From assembly GCF_032397745.1 (NCBI RefSeq), contig NZ_CP135921.1:8296501-8360500 (forward strand): a DNA stretch of 64,000 bases, read 5' to 3'. This document shows positions 35,290 to 43,165 of the stretch, in pieces (the first letter of the stretch is position 1; every line of letters begins with the position of its first letter). The notes beneath the pieces were generated by a model. It was given only the letters and a program-made list of their open reading frames with translations, did no database searches and was not told the DNA's origin. A program made the position numbers and the translations under genes. This DNA comes from Bradyrhizobium prioriisuperbiae. Lineage in GTDB: Bacteria; Pseudomonadota; Alphaproteobacteria; Rhizobiales; Xanthobacteraceae.

Positions 35290-35612
35290 ACAGGATCGTC
35301 CGGAACACCGATCATGACGGCCTGCAGTACGCTATAGGCAACCAAAACGCTATGAGCCAATGGATTTTGGTCGACATGGTTCTTGACCGCCTCAGCAGCT
35401 TTGGCCGGGGACATACCGCCACCGATCAAGCCGAGGCGAATTGTCTCCCGGATATCGCTAAGTCCCCATGCCCCGGCCTCGATCCGCGCCATGATGACGG
35501 CGATACCAGCCTTGCACTTGTCCTCAAGGTCCAGGATCAGACCTACCTTTGCGAGGCAGAAAGTGTCCTCGCCATGAGCCCACTCTATTACTCGAGTTCC
35601 GTTTGCGCTCAT
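35214..35612 (-). CDS. tail assembly chaperone (gpG-like)
   Basis: 132 aa; starts MSANGTRVIEWAHGEDTFCL and carries the GTA gp10-like segment GIAVIMARIEAGAWGLSDIR. Coats the tape measure during tail assembly. A -1 frameshift near codon 110 makes a longer form with the T domain. The normal product ends SDALN at 35214. Confidence 0.8.
   Translation of the reverse strand: MSANGTRVIEWAHGEDTFCLAKVGLILDLEDKCKAGIAVIMARIEAGAWGLSDIRETIRLGLIGGGMSPAKAAEAVKNHVDQNPLAHSVLVAYSVLQAVMIGVPDDPVGKEMPAEAQKPGSSTMTGASDALN
35283..35289 (-). promoter_or_regulatory. slippery heptamer for -1 frameshift
   Basis: GGGAAAA read as G GGA AAA in the chaperone frame (GTG GGA AAA GAG). Fits X XXY YYZ and differs from lambda's GGGAAAG by one base. 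No internal Shine-Dalgarno was evident upstream. Confidence 0.78.
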
Positions 35613-35617
35613 TTATC

Positions 35618-36085
35618 TCACGCCTTTGAAATTACTTCTTCAACAGCATCTTCAATATTGCTTTGGATCTCTGGCATAAGCCGACGAGCCGTCGAATAAA
35701 AGAACGGCTGCGCAGGCTCGTCTCGAGTTCCATATTCTTGGGCCATAGCGTAATCGTAGCTTACGCCAGAGCCGTCCTTTTGCTTCTCTATACCTTCGGT
35801 GTCGCCGCTACCTATGACGACTTCACGCTTGTAGCCCGTGCTTCGATTGTAAAACTTTGTCGTCAAATCGCCGCCGGCAGTTACCTCAAAATCAAGCTCA
35901 TTGCGCTTGCGCCTGACAACGACCGACTTTGCGAGATTTCCAGTATCACCGCGCGGAGCGGCATCTTGTATCTCACTCTTGAGATAATCTGCCTGCTCTT
36001 TAATCTTGGTCGCGATCTCTCGCTTAAGCTTATAAGGAAGTTCATCAAACCAACTCTGAACGTCATCGTCAGGGCCGCCCGCCAT
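35618..36085 (-). CDS. HK97 gp10-family protein
   Basis: 155 aa with the family end EYGTRDEPAQPFFYSTARRL and N-terminal helix YKLKREIATKIKEQADYLKS. HK97 gp10-like proteins act at the head-tail joint. Here it follows the tail tube gene, whereas it usually precedes it, a local rearrangement. Start overlaps the tube stop. Confidence 0.78.
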   Translation of the reverse strand: MAGGPDDDVQSWFDELPYKLKREIATKIKEQADYLKSEIQDAAPRGDTGNLAKSVVVRRKRNELDFEVTAGGDLTTKFYNRSTGYKREVVIGSGDTEGIEKQKDGSGVSYDYAMAQEYGTRDEPAQPFFYSTARRLMPEIQSNIEDAVEEVISKA

Positions 36086-36522
36086 CAGGGATTATCGACC
36101 CACGGCACGGCGCCGTTGTTCACCATGGTCACGTCAACGGTCACCTTATTGCCGCGGACGCCGCCGAATTTAAGATTCGACAGAATGAATTGACCTGCCC
36201 AATGACCGAGAGATGCATCATCCAGTTTAACCTGGACGTCCTTTGCCTCGGCGCTTTGGAACCATTCGTTCCATTTTGCGAAGGACTCGACAGCCATCAC
36301 CCCATTTCCGGTCACCGTCGCAGAAAGTCCGTTGATGTCCTTTGCCTCCCATGCGGGGGCCTCCGGGTCATCACAATCCGGAATCAGCGTCGTATTCGTG
36401 GACGCACTGAACTCAATGCCAGTCGTTGTCAGCCCGCATGGAGCGGCGAAGACTTCAGGGCTCATGCCGTCACCCACTAAAATCAAAAGTTTCGTTCCGG
36501 GCAACACTGTCGGCTGTGCCAT
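36085..36522 (-). CDS. phage tail tube protein
   Basis: 145 aa major tail protein: beta-rich, KLLILVGDGMSPEVFAAPCG near the start and GVRGNKVTVDVTMVNNGAVP at the end. Position between the DUF3168-like gene and the chaperone pair supports the call. Confidence 0.8.
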   Translation of the reverse strand: MAQPTVLPGTKLLILVGDGMSPEVFAAPCGLTTTGIEFSASTNTTLIPDCDDPEAPAWEAKDINGLSATVTGNGVMAVESFAKWNEWFQSAEAKDVQVKLDDASLGHWAGQFILSNLKFGGVRGNKVTVDVTMVNNGAVPWVDNP

Positions 36523-36594
36523 TGCAGTAGTCCTTTCATAGCAACGGGATCCGGCCGATAGCGGACGGACTGAGGAAATGCGCCGAAGCGCGGG

Positions 36595-37005
36595 TTAAAC
36601 TGGGTTGATGAGAGTCCGGAACGTGATGGACACCCGACGAGTTATGCCATCGGGATCCCGGAGCGGCTGATAATTACTTAACTCGAATACGATGACATTG
36701 AAGCCGGCGACGGTCAGATTTTGCGGCTTATCGTCCAGCTTGGCGAGGATCGCTGCGGCAATCTCTTTCGCTTCCTTGTAGCCCTTGTAAACCGACCAAA
36801 CGTCGATAATCGGAAAACACTCCGCACCGTCGATGCACTCGGCCTTGTCCGGAAGCACTTGGCAGTCACCCATGCTTAAGTAGGGCATAGCCGAGTTCTG
36901 TACCCGCTCGTCATACACGCGCCCACCCACAACGGCAGGTAGCGCGCCAGGCGCGGTGAGGGCAGCGAAGATTGCCGTTTGCAGCGGGAAGGACGGGTCA
37001 AGCAT
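36595..37005 (-). CDS. DUF3168 tail completion protein
   Basis: 136 aa; LQTAIFAALTAPGALPAVVG at the start, then VDVWSVYKG-like IIDVWSVYKGYKEAKEIAAA and ITFRTLINP at the end, typical of DUF3168 tail terminators that cap the tail and join it to the head. Starts at the stop of the 60-aa gene (TAATG). Confidence 0.82.
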   Translation of the reverse strand: MLDPSFPLQTAIFAALTAPGALPAVVGGRVYDERVQNSAMPYLSMGDCQVLPDKAECIDGAECFPIIDVWSVYKGYKEAKEIAAAILAKLDDKPQNLTVAGFNVIVFELSNYQPLRDPDGITRRVSITFRTLINPV

Positions 37006-37187
37006 TATTCACTCGGCCCATACGAAACTGGTTTTGGTTCCTGCACGATGCGGCCAGCATCCGCGGCCAAAATAGACCGAACGGCAGCCTCCGGTACGCG
37101 GGCGTATACCCGACCTGCTTTGTACTGCACGAACACCCGCGGCTTGGCCCGGTAGCTGTGATCTTTGGTGATCTCGACGTCCTTCAT
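37005..37187 (-). CDS. small phage protein (60 aa), unknown
   Basis: 60-aa basic protein starting MKDVEITKDHSYRAKPRVFV. Coupled on both sides (ATGA at 37187, TAATG at 37005). It occupies the slot where an HK97 gp10 gene is usual. Function unknown. Confidence 0.6.
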   Translation of the reverse strand: MKDVEITKDHSYRAKPRVFVQYKAGRVYARVPEAAVRSILAADAGRIVQEPKPVSYGPSE

Positions 37188-37522
37188 GACGGCGTCGATC
37201 CATCCGTCTCGATGATCATTACGATGTCTTTGTTTCGCTGGTCTGGATTTGCGACAGACCTGACATTGAAGGTCTTCCCATCAAGCAGGACTCGAAACGT
37301 ATCGTTGACCTGGCGCATGGCATCGGACGATCTGACCCACAGCGTCCCAGCCGCAGCATCGGCAATTCGCCCTTGCTGGATCTTCTCTTTCGCATTCTCT
37401 GGGGAGAACCGTGCCCAGACCGTTGCATGGTCGACCCAGCTTTCCGAGCCGCCGCCAGCGCCATCCGGGACCGTCTGGAGCAACTGGAATGTTGCCCGCT
37501 TGTTGGCTGGCCCGGCGCGCAT
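37184..37522 (-). CDS. phage head closure protein
   Basis: 112 aa SPP1 gp16 / HK97 head-closure family: N-terminal RATFQLLQTVPDGAGG, WARFSPEN in place of the usual WA.i.p, and FRVLLDGKTFNVRSVANPD. Forms the ring below the connector. Confidence 0.82.
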   Translation of the reverse strand: MRAGPANKRATFQLLQTVPDGAGGGSESWVDHATVWARFSPENAKEKIQQGRIADAAAGTLWVRSSDAMRQVNDTFRVLLDGKTFNVRSVANPDQRNKDIVMIIETDGSTPS

Positions 37523-37524
37523 GG

Positions 37525-38166
37525 TTAGTCATAGACCCGGTATGGGCCAAGGAGAGCCTGCACTGCCCACGGCAGTTCGATAGCGGTCACACCGACAACC
37601 ACGCTCTCACGGTTCTCATAGAGTGCGCCAACCATAAGCTTGATGGCGGAGAGAATTGGGCCAGGGACATTCGGTGCCGACGGGCTGACGCCCCCGTCAA
37701 TATAGCCAGCTCGGAACCGAATCTTGACTGGCTCTGGCCCAGTCCCGATCGCTGGCCACGTCTTCCCGTACCCCAAGACGACCCGACCGTTGTTCGTGCC
37801 CAACCCCGTTACGGAATAATTCGCGCCATCAAAGGTCTGCTCAGACCCGGCTGCGTCAGTATATGCCACCGAGACAACTTCGATGAGCGGCGGAAGCGGC
37901 AGCGGCACAGACCCGCCGCCGGGGAACCAAGACAGTCGCAATTCCCAGGTCTGCTCGCCGATGGACCGGCGAAGATAGCCATCGCGCCCATCGAGATGCT
38001 GTGTAATGGCCGTGGTGTAGGCCTCGATCAGTTCGTTGTCATCCTCGGCATCGACGCGAAGATGCTTCTTCATGTCCGCTAGCGATATCACCTCATCCGG
38101 CGCAACAATCAAATACAAATCTGACGTCGGCTCGTCATGTCGATGATGATGGCAATGACGGATCAT
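37525..38166 (-). CDS. head-tail connector protein
   Basis: 213 aa of the phage gp6-like/phiE125 gp8-type connectors: VISLADMKKHLRVDAEDDNE then IEAYTTAITQHLDGRDGYL and, at the end, AIKLMVGALYENRESVVVG. Start ATG 38166 has AGG six bases ahead; it gives an odd His-rich start (HCHHHRH). Follows the glycan cassette. Confidence 0.8.
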   Translation of the reverse strand: MIRHCHHHRHDEPTSDLYLIVAPDEVISLADMKKHLRVDAEDDNELIEAYTTAITQHLDGRDGYLRRSIGEQTWELRLSWFPGGGSVPLPLPPLIEVVSVAYTDAAGSEQTFDGANYSVTGLGTNNGRVVLGYGKTWPAIGTGPEPVKIRFRAGYIDGGVSPSAPNVPGPILSAIKLMVGALYENRESVVVGVTAIELPWAVQALLGPYRVYD

Positions 38167-38173
38167 GCTCAAC

Positions 38174-38971
38174 CTACGCCAAATGACGGAATAGAGTGCC
38201 GTCGACCATCTCGCGTTCGTTCACTTGGCTATAGGCCAGCGAGTGCAGCCACTTTTCACGATCCGGGTAGATCGGTTCCTCAATCTTCTTCACGTCCGTT
38301 TGGCCCACAAGAGCAGCCGCGCTGTCACGATGGACAAATACAGGGCACCCGAGAACAACACTCTCAACAGCCGCGATAGAACCGTGAGTAACCAAGGCAT
38401 GGGCTCCTTCGATATCCGATTGGAGCGAACGCTTTGATTCCTTGTCGCGGATGACGAGTTGACGGTCTGTGACGCGCGCCAAGGCATCGATCGTGTCCGC
38501 TATCCAGTCGCGTGTGTCGTGAAATCTAGAATAGGTGCGCGTCGGCGCCGCTATGACTATGTGTCGGCCGCCCTTCGCCCACGACTTGACGACGTGTTGT
38601 AGTTTCAGAGAATCCCACCGGTCGCTCGGAACGTCACGCACTTCCGTCATCTGAAAACTGCCGATGTGGAAGCGATAGAAACTCTGCTCGATGCTCGGCG
38701 CCTTCGGAAGCCACGTTGCAAAAACCCTCAAGGCGTAACCACGGTCCCAATACGCCCAACGCCTGCCGGAACCTCGCCACCCCGCTATCATCTCCCTGAG
38801 TTCCGGCGAGCACCCGACGAGCGGCAGGGTATCTGACGGCAAGGCAGCCATCTCGGCAACATTGCCGCGGACAACTCGGCCCACCTTCGCGCCTAGTCGC
38901 TCGAAAAGGGATTTTTTGAACGAACTAAGCCCATTCGGAACGTAAAGACAGCACCGCTTAGGATCGATCAT
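38174..38971 (-). CDS. capsule-biosynthesis-like protein of glycan cassette
   Basis: 265 aa from ATG 38971, which overlaps the preceding stop (ATGA). GT-B-like features resemble the second half of capsule polysaccharide enzymes of the KpsS/KpsC kind: HIVIAAPTRTYSRFHDTRDW, QLVIRDKESKRS and ALVTHGSIAAVESVVLGCPV. Last gene of the cassette. Donor and acceptor unknown. Confidence 0.62.
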   Translation of the reverse strand: MIDPKRCCLYVPNGLSSFKKSLFERLGAKVGRVVRGNVAEMAALPSDTLPLVGCSPELREMIAGWRGSGRRWAYWDRGYALRVFATWLPKAPSIEQSFYRFHIGSFQMTEVRDVPSDRWDSLKLQHVVKSWAKGGRHIVIAAPTRTYSRFHDTRDWIADTIDALARVTDRQLVIRDKESKRSLQSDIEGAHALVTHGSIAAVESVVLGCPVFVHRDSAAALVGQTDVKKIEEPIYPDREKWLHSLAYSQVNEREMVDGTLFRHLA

Positions 38972-39612
38972 GCCGCCCAGTTGTCCCTGACCCAGTCGAG
39001 ACGCGTGAACTGCGACGGGTCGCGATGGCCAGGGAAGGCAACAATCCGCGCCACCGACGGCAGAGCATCTGACTTCGGCCACGACCTCTTGCGGAATGCA
39101 TAAATTCCACTTTCAGAGCCGCACTTCCATCCTGCGGCGCCGGGCAGTTTATGAGCCAACCAGCCCTGATCGTCGGGAAATGAATCAAAGGGCACGCCGC
39201 GCGCCGCGTCGACACTGAAGTCTGACCAGACCTCGGGGTGCGCGCCTGCCCGCAGCATCATAACCGAACCGTTGAACGGGCACGGGTTTGACTGGTTCGC
39301 TCCCTGCAGGATGACGAATGGCTCAGGCCTATCGAACAAATCGTCGAGCGGGCCAGTGATGACCATGTCCAGGTCCATGCAGACGAGACGGTTTGTGATC
39401 TCATTTGCCGCCTGCCACGACCGATCAAACATGCGGAGCCTAGCGAAGCAGCCAGGGATTTTAGTGAGGTGAAGATCCTCTTCCTGTGGTGTGAAAACCC
39501 GAAATCGGAACGGCTGCCTGAGGTGGCGCGCGACGCCAGCAGCGAGCCGCTTAATGTATTCGGGACCGTACTTGTCGCCCCATGTCCATGCGCAGACTGT
39601 CAGGATCTCCAC
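38968..39612 (-). CDS. glycosyltransferase (GT-A, DxD)
   Basis: 214 aa GT8-like GT-A enzyme: N-terminal EILTVCAWTWGDKYGPEYIK, metal-binding DLDMVITGPLDDLF (DLD about residues 80-82) and a C-terminal FPDDQGWLAHKL acceptor-side motif. Overlaps the downstream gene by four bases and the upstream methyltransferase by 13 bases. Confidence 0.77.
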   Translation of the reverse strand: MEILTVCAWTWGDKYGPEYIKRLAAGVARHLRQPFRFRVFTPQEEDLHLTKIPGCFARLRMFDRSWQAANEITNRLVCMDLDMVITGPLDDLFDRPEPFVILQGANQSNPCPFNGSVMMLRAGAHPEVWSDFSVDAARGVPFDSFPDDQGWLAHKLPGAAGWKCGSESGIYAFRKRSWPKSDALPSVARIVAFPGHRDPSQFTRLDWVRDNWAA

Positions 39613-40175
39613 AGGACACCAATCCCGTTGTTCTTGCCTGTCGGGCAGGCCTTGATTTCCTCGTGCCGATAGTTGCCCTTGATGCTGTCCCAGAACTCCG
39701 GAACATCGATCCGAGTGCCAACCCAGTCCGGCGCGCGCTTCCAGGCGATGTCGTGGAAGGCCACAATGCGCCCCATCGGGCCGTAGTTGCGCCAGTCCGC
39801 CGTGACACCGGCAAGTCTATGGTCCGCATCGAGAAGAACCGCGTCAAACGGCCCGGCGGCCTTAACTTGGCTGATGGCGTAGGGAGCCGTGCTGTTATCC
39901 CAGATGACGCGGGCATCATAGCCCAAGCGATTGAGTTCTGTGATGCAGTCACGCAGCGAAGAGCTGCTTTCCTTCCACCGCTTCGTACCATTCGGCATAT
40001 CCACTGAAACAATGCGTGAACCAAGCGGCAGCGCGCGAGCGATCGTCCAGAGCGAGCCGCCGAACTTCGACCCGATCTCAAGATAAGACCGAACGCCTTC
40101 GGACTTCACGATCTCCGCAAGCCGGTTGATCTCTTCCGGGACCTGGAGCGCTTCGGTTTCGAAAAGTCTGCTCAC
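39600..40175 (-). CDS. class I SAM methyltransferase (CmcI/TylF-like)
   Basis: 191 aa starting at GTG 40175, which overlaps the preceding stop as GTGA. Motif I YLEIGSKFGGSLWTIARAL, then VSVDMPNG and DAVLLDADH, typical of cephalosporin-hydroxylase-like or TylF sugar O-methyltransferases. The long upstream open frame is a shadow of the neighbouring gene. Confidence 0.8.
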   Translation of the reverse strand: MSRLFETEALQVPEEINRLAEIVKSEGVRSYLEIGSKFGGSLWTIARALPLGSRIVSVDMPNGTKRWKESSSSLRDCITELNRLGYDARVIWDNSTAPYAISQVKAAGPFDAVLLDADHRLAGVTADWRNYGPMGRIVAFHDIAWKRAPDWVGTRIDVPEFWDSIKGNYRHEEIKACPTGKNNGIGVLWRS

Positions 40176-40744
40176 ACCCTGCCCCAAATTGCTGCAACTC
40201 CCAAAATTTCGCTGATGTAACTGGTGTGGATCCGCTTCAGACCAGCCAGTCCAAGATCGTGATCGAGGTTGGTGATTTCCTTCTCGTTTTCGGCCGGCTT
40301 GTCGGACGTGCCCCGCCAGCCGAAATACCGGATCGTCCTCTTGCCGAAATCCACCATCAATTCCGACAGCGCCGCCGCCGGCATGATTCTCCTCAGCTTG
40401 TGATAGGTGGCGAGACACAGGACGATGTCGTACCGGCTATTTCCGAAAACCCGGGAGACAGCAGCGACCCCGCCGGTCAAGTCCAGCACCTCAAATCGGG
40501 TCTCCACGGCTCGCAGATCGGCGAACAACTCCCGTGCCGTGCCAATGCCCTGCTCGAAATTATCGCACCCATGGCAGACCGTGGCGCCGTTGTTTGCCAT
40601 CTCGAATGCTACCAAGCCGCGGTTGCATCCTATGTCGAAAACACTAGAGCCTTTGGCCCGAAGAACGAGATCGGTCATACCATCCATGCGGATGTCGTGA
40701 TATCCGGCGACACGCCGCTGCAATTTGTATTCCGATTCCTTCAC
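40172..40744 (-). CDS. class I SAM methyltransferase
   Basis: 190 aa; motif I SVFDIGCNRGLVAFEMANNG about residues 34-53, then FEVLDLTGG and YDIVLCLATYHKL. Likely methylates a sugar or small acceptor. Coupled on both sides by four-base overlaps. Confidence 0.8.
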   Translation of the reverse strand: MKESEYKLQRRVAGYHDIRMDGMTDLVLRAKGSSVFDIGCNRGLVAFEMANNGATVCHGCDNFEQGIGTARELFADLRAVETRFEVLDLTGGVAAVSRVFGNSRYDIVLCLATYHKLRRIMPAAALSELMVDFGKRTIRYFGWRGTSDKPAENEKEITNLDHDLGLAGLKRIHTSYISEILGVAAIWGRV

Positions 40745-41523
40745 GCCGCCACCGCCAGACGTTTACGAGCGGCACTCACTACGTCATCCACGCTGATCTT
40801 CTCCATTGCCCTGATGCAGTGCGCGCAGCGCTTGAGCGACCCGCACGCAGTTGCACCGCCCGTTAAATTCGTGTGGGTCGGATACCCCGTGACTTGAGGC
40901 GGAATGAACCCGCCAAACAAGACGACCGCCGGAATGTTGACCGCCGCAGACCCGTGATGAAGACCACCTTCCGGCCCAATGTAGAGAGAGGCGTTCCGCA
41001 ACACCGCCAGCGCGTGCCGAAAACTCGGAGCCTTGATCCTGGCGACATCACGGACAAGAGACGCGCCCGGATACTGAAACTGCCTCACGTCGCGTCCGGA
41101 GCGCTTCAGAAGTTCGGCTACGCTGCTGTATCTGAATGAAGACCATTGCTTGTTCGGAGCGACAGATTTGTTTTGAGGAACGCCAGGCTCGATCAAGACG
41201 AAGTCCCGGCCTTGCCGATCAGCGAACTCAAATTCATCATCGCTGAAGAACACCTCGCCTGGCACCGGCCGGAATTCGGCATTCCAGACCCACCGGTCAC
41301 CCTCGCGCCGATTATAGATGCGATGGCCCTTATAGAACTGGACCCACTCCAGATCCGCTGCGCCCTCGCTCCCGGGAGCCGCTATGTTCGGATTGCCGCG
41401 GAAGATCTGCGGACTGTGATGGTCCCAGAGGATCTGTCGTCCATCACCGAAAGCCACCCGCTTGCCGCGGGCTGCGGCACCCCGGGCCATGCCCGTGGCC
41501 ATTAGATTGTCGCCCAAACCCAC
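40741..41523 (-). CDS. heptosyltransferase-like glycosyltransferase (GT9)
   Basis: 260 aa; C-terminal GT9 signature YIGPEGGLHHGSAAVNIPAV then VVLFGG, and CAHCIRAM near the end. GT9 enzymes add heptose to lipopolysaccharide core; phage versions modify surface glycans. N-terminal MGLGDNLMATGMARG matches the GT9 opening loop. Confidence 0.8.
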   Translation of the reverse strand: MGLGDNLMATGMARGAAARGKRVAFGDGRQILWDHHSPQIFRGNPNIAAPGSEGAADLEWVQFYKGHRIYNRREGDRWVWNAEFRPVPGEVFFSDDEFEFADRQGRDFVLIEPGVPQNKSVAPNKQWSSFRYSSVAELLKRSGRDVRQFQYPGASLVRDVARIKAPSFRHALAVLRNASLYIGPEGGLHHGSAAVNIPAVVLFGGFIPPQVTGYPTHTNLTGGATACGSLKRCAHCIRAMEKISVDDVVSAARKRLAVAA

Positions 41524-42261
41524 TCAAGCCGCCCAGTTATTCAGCTGGGCCCGCCACTCGTCGCTGTATGCTGAACGCTCATACCCGGCCATGTCGGGCG
41601 TCCCGAGCGTGAAGTGAACAACCTTCGGGTCATCGACTGGCTTGCTGCATCCGGCAAGCCAGTTCCATTCAATCCCAAGTTCCCCAATCTGACCGTCTTC
41701 AAGCCAGCAGAGCCGGTGAAGGTCTCGCCCAGGAAGAGTGTTGACCAGATCAAGCGTTAGCGCCCGGTTGGCTTCGTGCTGCGCGTTGAAGACCAGGAAC
41801 GAAGACCAGTTTTTCCGCGCGTACCGCGTTTGCTGCTGTCCATCCATCTTCATGCCGGCGGACGGCTCATGCTTGTGCTTCACGCAATAGACGGCGTATT
41901 TCGGGTTCAGACTGTCGAACAGCCTGGCTACGTTTCCGCGAAACATAACGTCGCCATCGCAGAATAGCGCCCATCCCTCTTTCGCGATATGAGGCACCAG
42001 GAACCGCGCGTTGGCGTGCTGGGTCGCGACACGCCCGTCATAATCCTCCCGGATCGATAGGATGTCGACCATTTCGAAACGTCCCTCGCCATTTACCTTG
42101 CGAGTCGTCGGCCTGGTGTAGAGACCTGAAGAAATCAAATCATCCAACACAAGCCCGCGAACGGGGATTGGCTGCGTCAGGTGACGCTTGAGCGAGCTGC
42201 GCGCCACGGCAAACGCCGCCGCCTCGCGAGGATCCCAGCCTATAAAAACGCTCCGCTGCAA
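41524..42261 (-). CDS. glycosyltransferase (GT-A-like)
   Basis: 245 aa; SVFIGWDPREAAAFAVARSS at the start and DGDVMFRGNVARLF with DGD as metal-binding motif, then LEDGQIGELGIEWN. Resembles LPS or stealth-type small GTs found in phages. Adjacent genes are separated by no spacer. Confidence 0.77.
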   Translation of the reverse strand: MQRSVFIGWDPREAAAFAVARSSLKRHLTQPIPVRGLVLDDLISSGLYTRPTTRKVNGEGRFEMVDILSIREDYDGRVATQHANARFLVPHIAKEGWALFCDGDVMFRGNVARLFDSLNPKYAVYCVKHKHEPSAGMKMDGQQQTRYARKNWSSFLVFNAQHEANRALTLDLVNTLPGRDLHRLCWLEDGQIGELGIEWNWLAGCSKPVDDPKVVHFTLGTPDMAGYERSAYSDEWRAQLNNWAA

Positions 42262-42898
42262 CTATAAGCCCCACTGCTGCAAGATTTCTTCGACAGTTTG
42301 GATTTTGAAGCACCGGAGAGCGCTATCTGGAGACGCGTTCACAACCTCGATGCCCATTCGCTCAAGCTTGGGTGCCTGCGTGGTAAAAGCGTCTCGCCAC
42401 CGCATCAGATTAGAGTTCGCCGGGTTGTTCGCTGCATGCCACTTGTTCGGCCCATACCAGTGAACGCCGTTTCCGACGTGCATGTCGAAACCAATGAGCA
42501 AGACACGCGACGCGCCGAACTGCGCCGCCAAATTCAGCGCCTGAAAACCGGAATTCCCGCCAGACCCGACGATGCCTGGCCGATCGAACATGAAGACGTC
42601 TTGCTGCTCAATTCCGACCCGATGGACATTGGGATATTCGGCGCAAACAGCAGGGTCATGCGCCAGCTTTAAGCCTTCGAATTCACCGAGGCCCTTGCGA
42701 CCTCGCCACCACGGTCCATCGCATCCGTAAACAACGTCAGCCCACGGCGCGAGACGGTAATTCTCCTTGATCGCTAGGACCGGGAGCCTGCCCCGGAGCG
42801 AAGCGATAGGCGCGGACGCTGCTGTCGGCCCTGACGCGATGATGGCGCAGGCGCCACCGCGCCAGTCGCGCCACCAGCTGAGGGCAAAGGGCCTTCAC
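42262..42898 (-). CDS. Rossmann-like glycan gene with disrupted start
   Basis: Open frame to 42894 coding for GGACAIIASGPTAASAPI, then LAIKENYRLAPWADVVYGCD, then GGNSGFQALNLAAQFGASRV and IGFDMH. The plan resembles GT42 or DUF115/MptE-like proteins. No ATG, GTG or TTG lies in frame before ATG 42591, which would give only 109 aa and delete the nucleotide-binding part. GTG 42898 with AAGG ahead would start the full protein if one A of GTGAAGG were absent; alternatively it is reached by -1 slippage from the neighbour at C CCT TTG. Probably a frameshifted start or a sequence error. Confidence 0.6.
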
Positions 42899-43100
42899 TC
42901 GACGCCTTGTTGTCCGGAGACACTTGAACAGTTGCCGCTGCAGGCGCAACGGGCTTGACATGCAACCTATAGGCCAGACCGTGAGCCTCAAGATCCTTGG
43001 CGCGGCGCTCATCCCTTGCGCTGAACTCGTGACCGCGAATGATCGCCCCCTCATTGGCGCCCGGATAACCGAAAGACCGCAAGGCTTTCATCTTGATCAT
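42774..43100 (-). CDS. small protein downstream of the capsid gene (108 aa)
   Basis: 108 aa from ATG 43100 (AGGGG about ten bases ahead). N-terminal half is conserved in style (MIKMKALRSFGYPGANEG, EFSARDERRAKDLEAHGLAY) and looks like a small beta domain found next to phage capsid genes; the C-terminal half is Pro/Ser/Arg-rich. It overlaps the following glycan gene by about 125 bases in a different frame. Possibly a head decoration or completion factor. Confidence 0.58.
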   Translation of the reverse strand: MIKMKALRSFGYPGANEGAIIRGHEFSARDERRAKDLEAHGLAYRLHVKPVAPAAATVQVSPDNKASSEGPLPSAGGATGAVAPAPSSRQGRQQRPRLSLRSGAGSRS

Positions 43101-43165
43101 GCAGATAAGCCCCTTGAAACGCCGCCTCGCCACGAATGGCGAGGCGGATTTTTGTAGAAGCGAGA

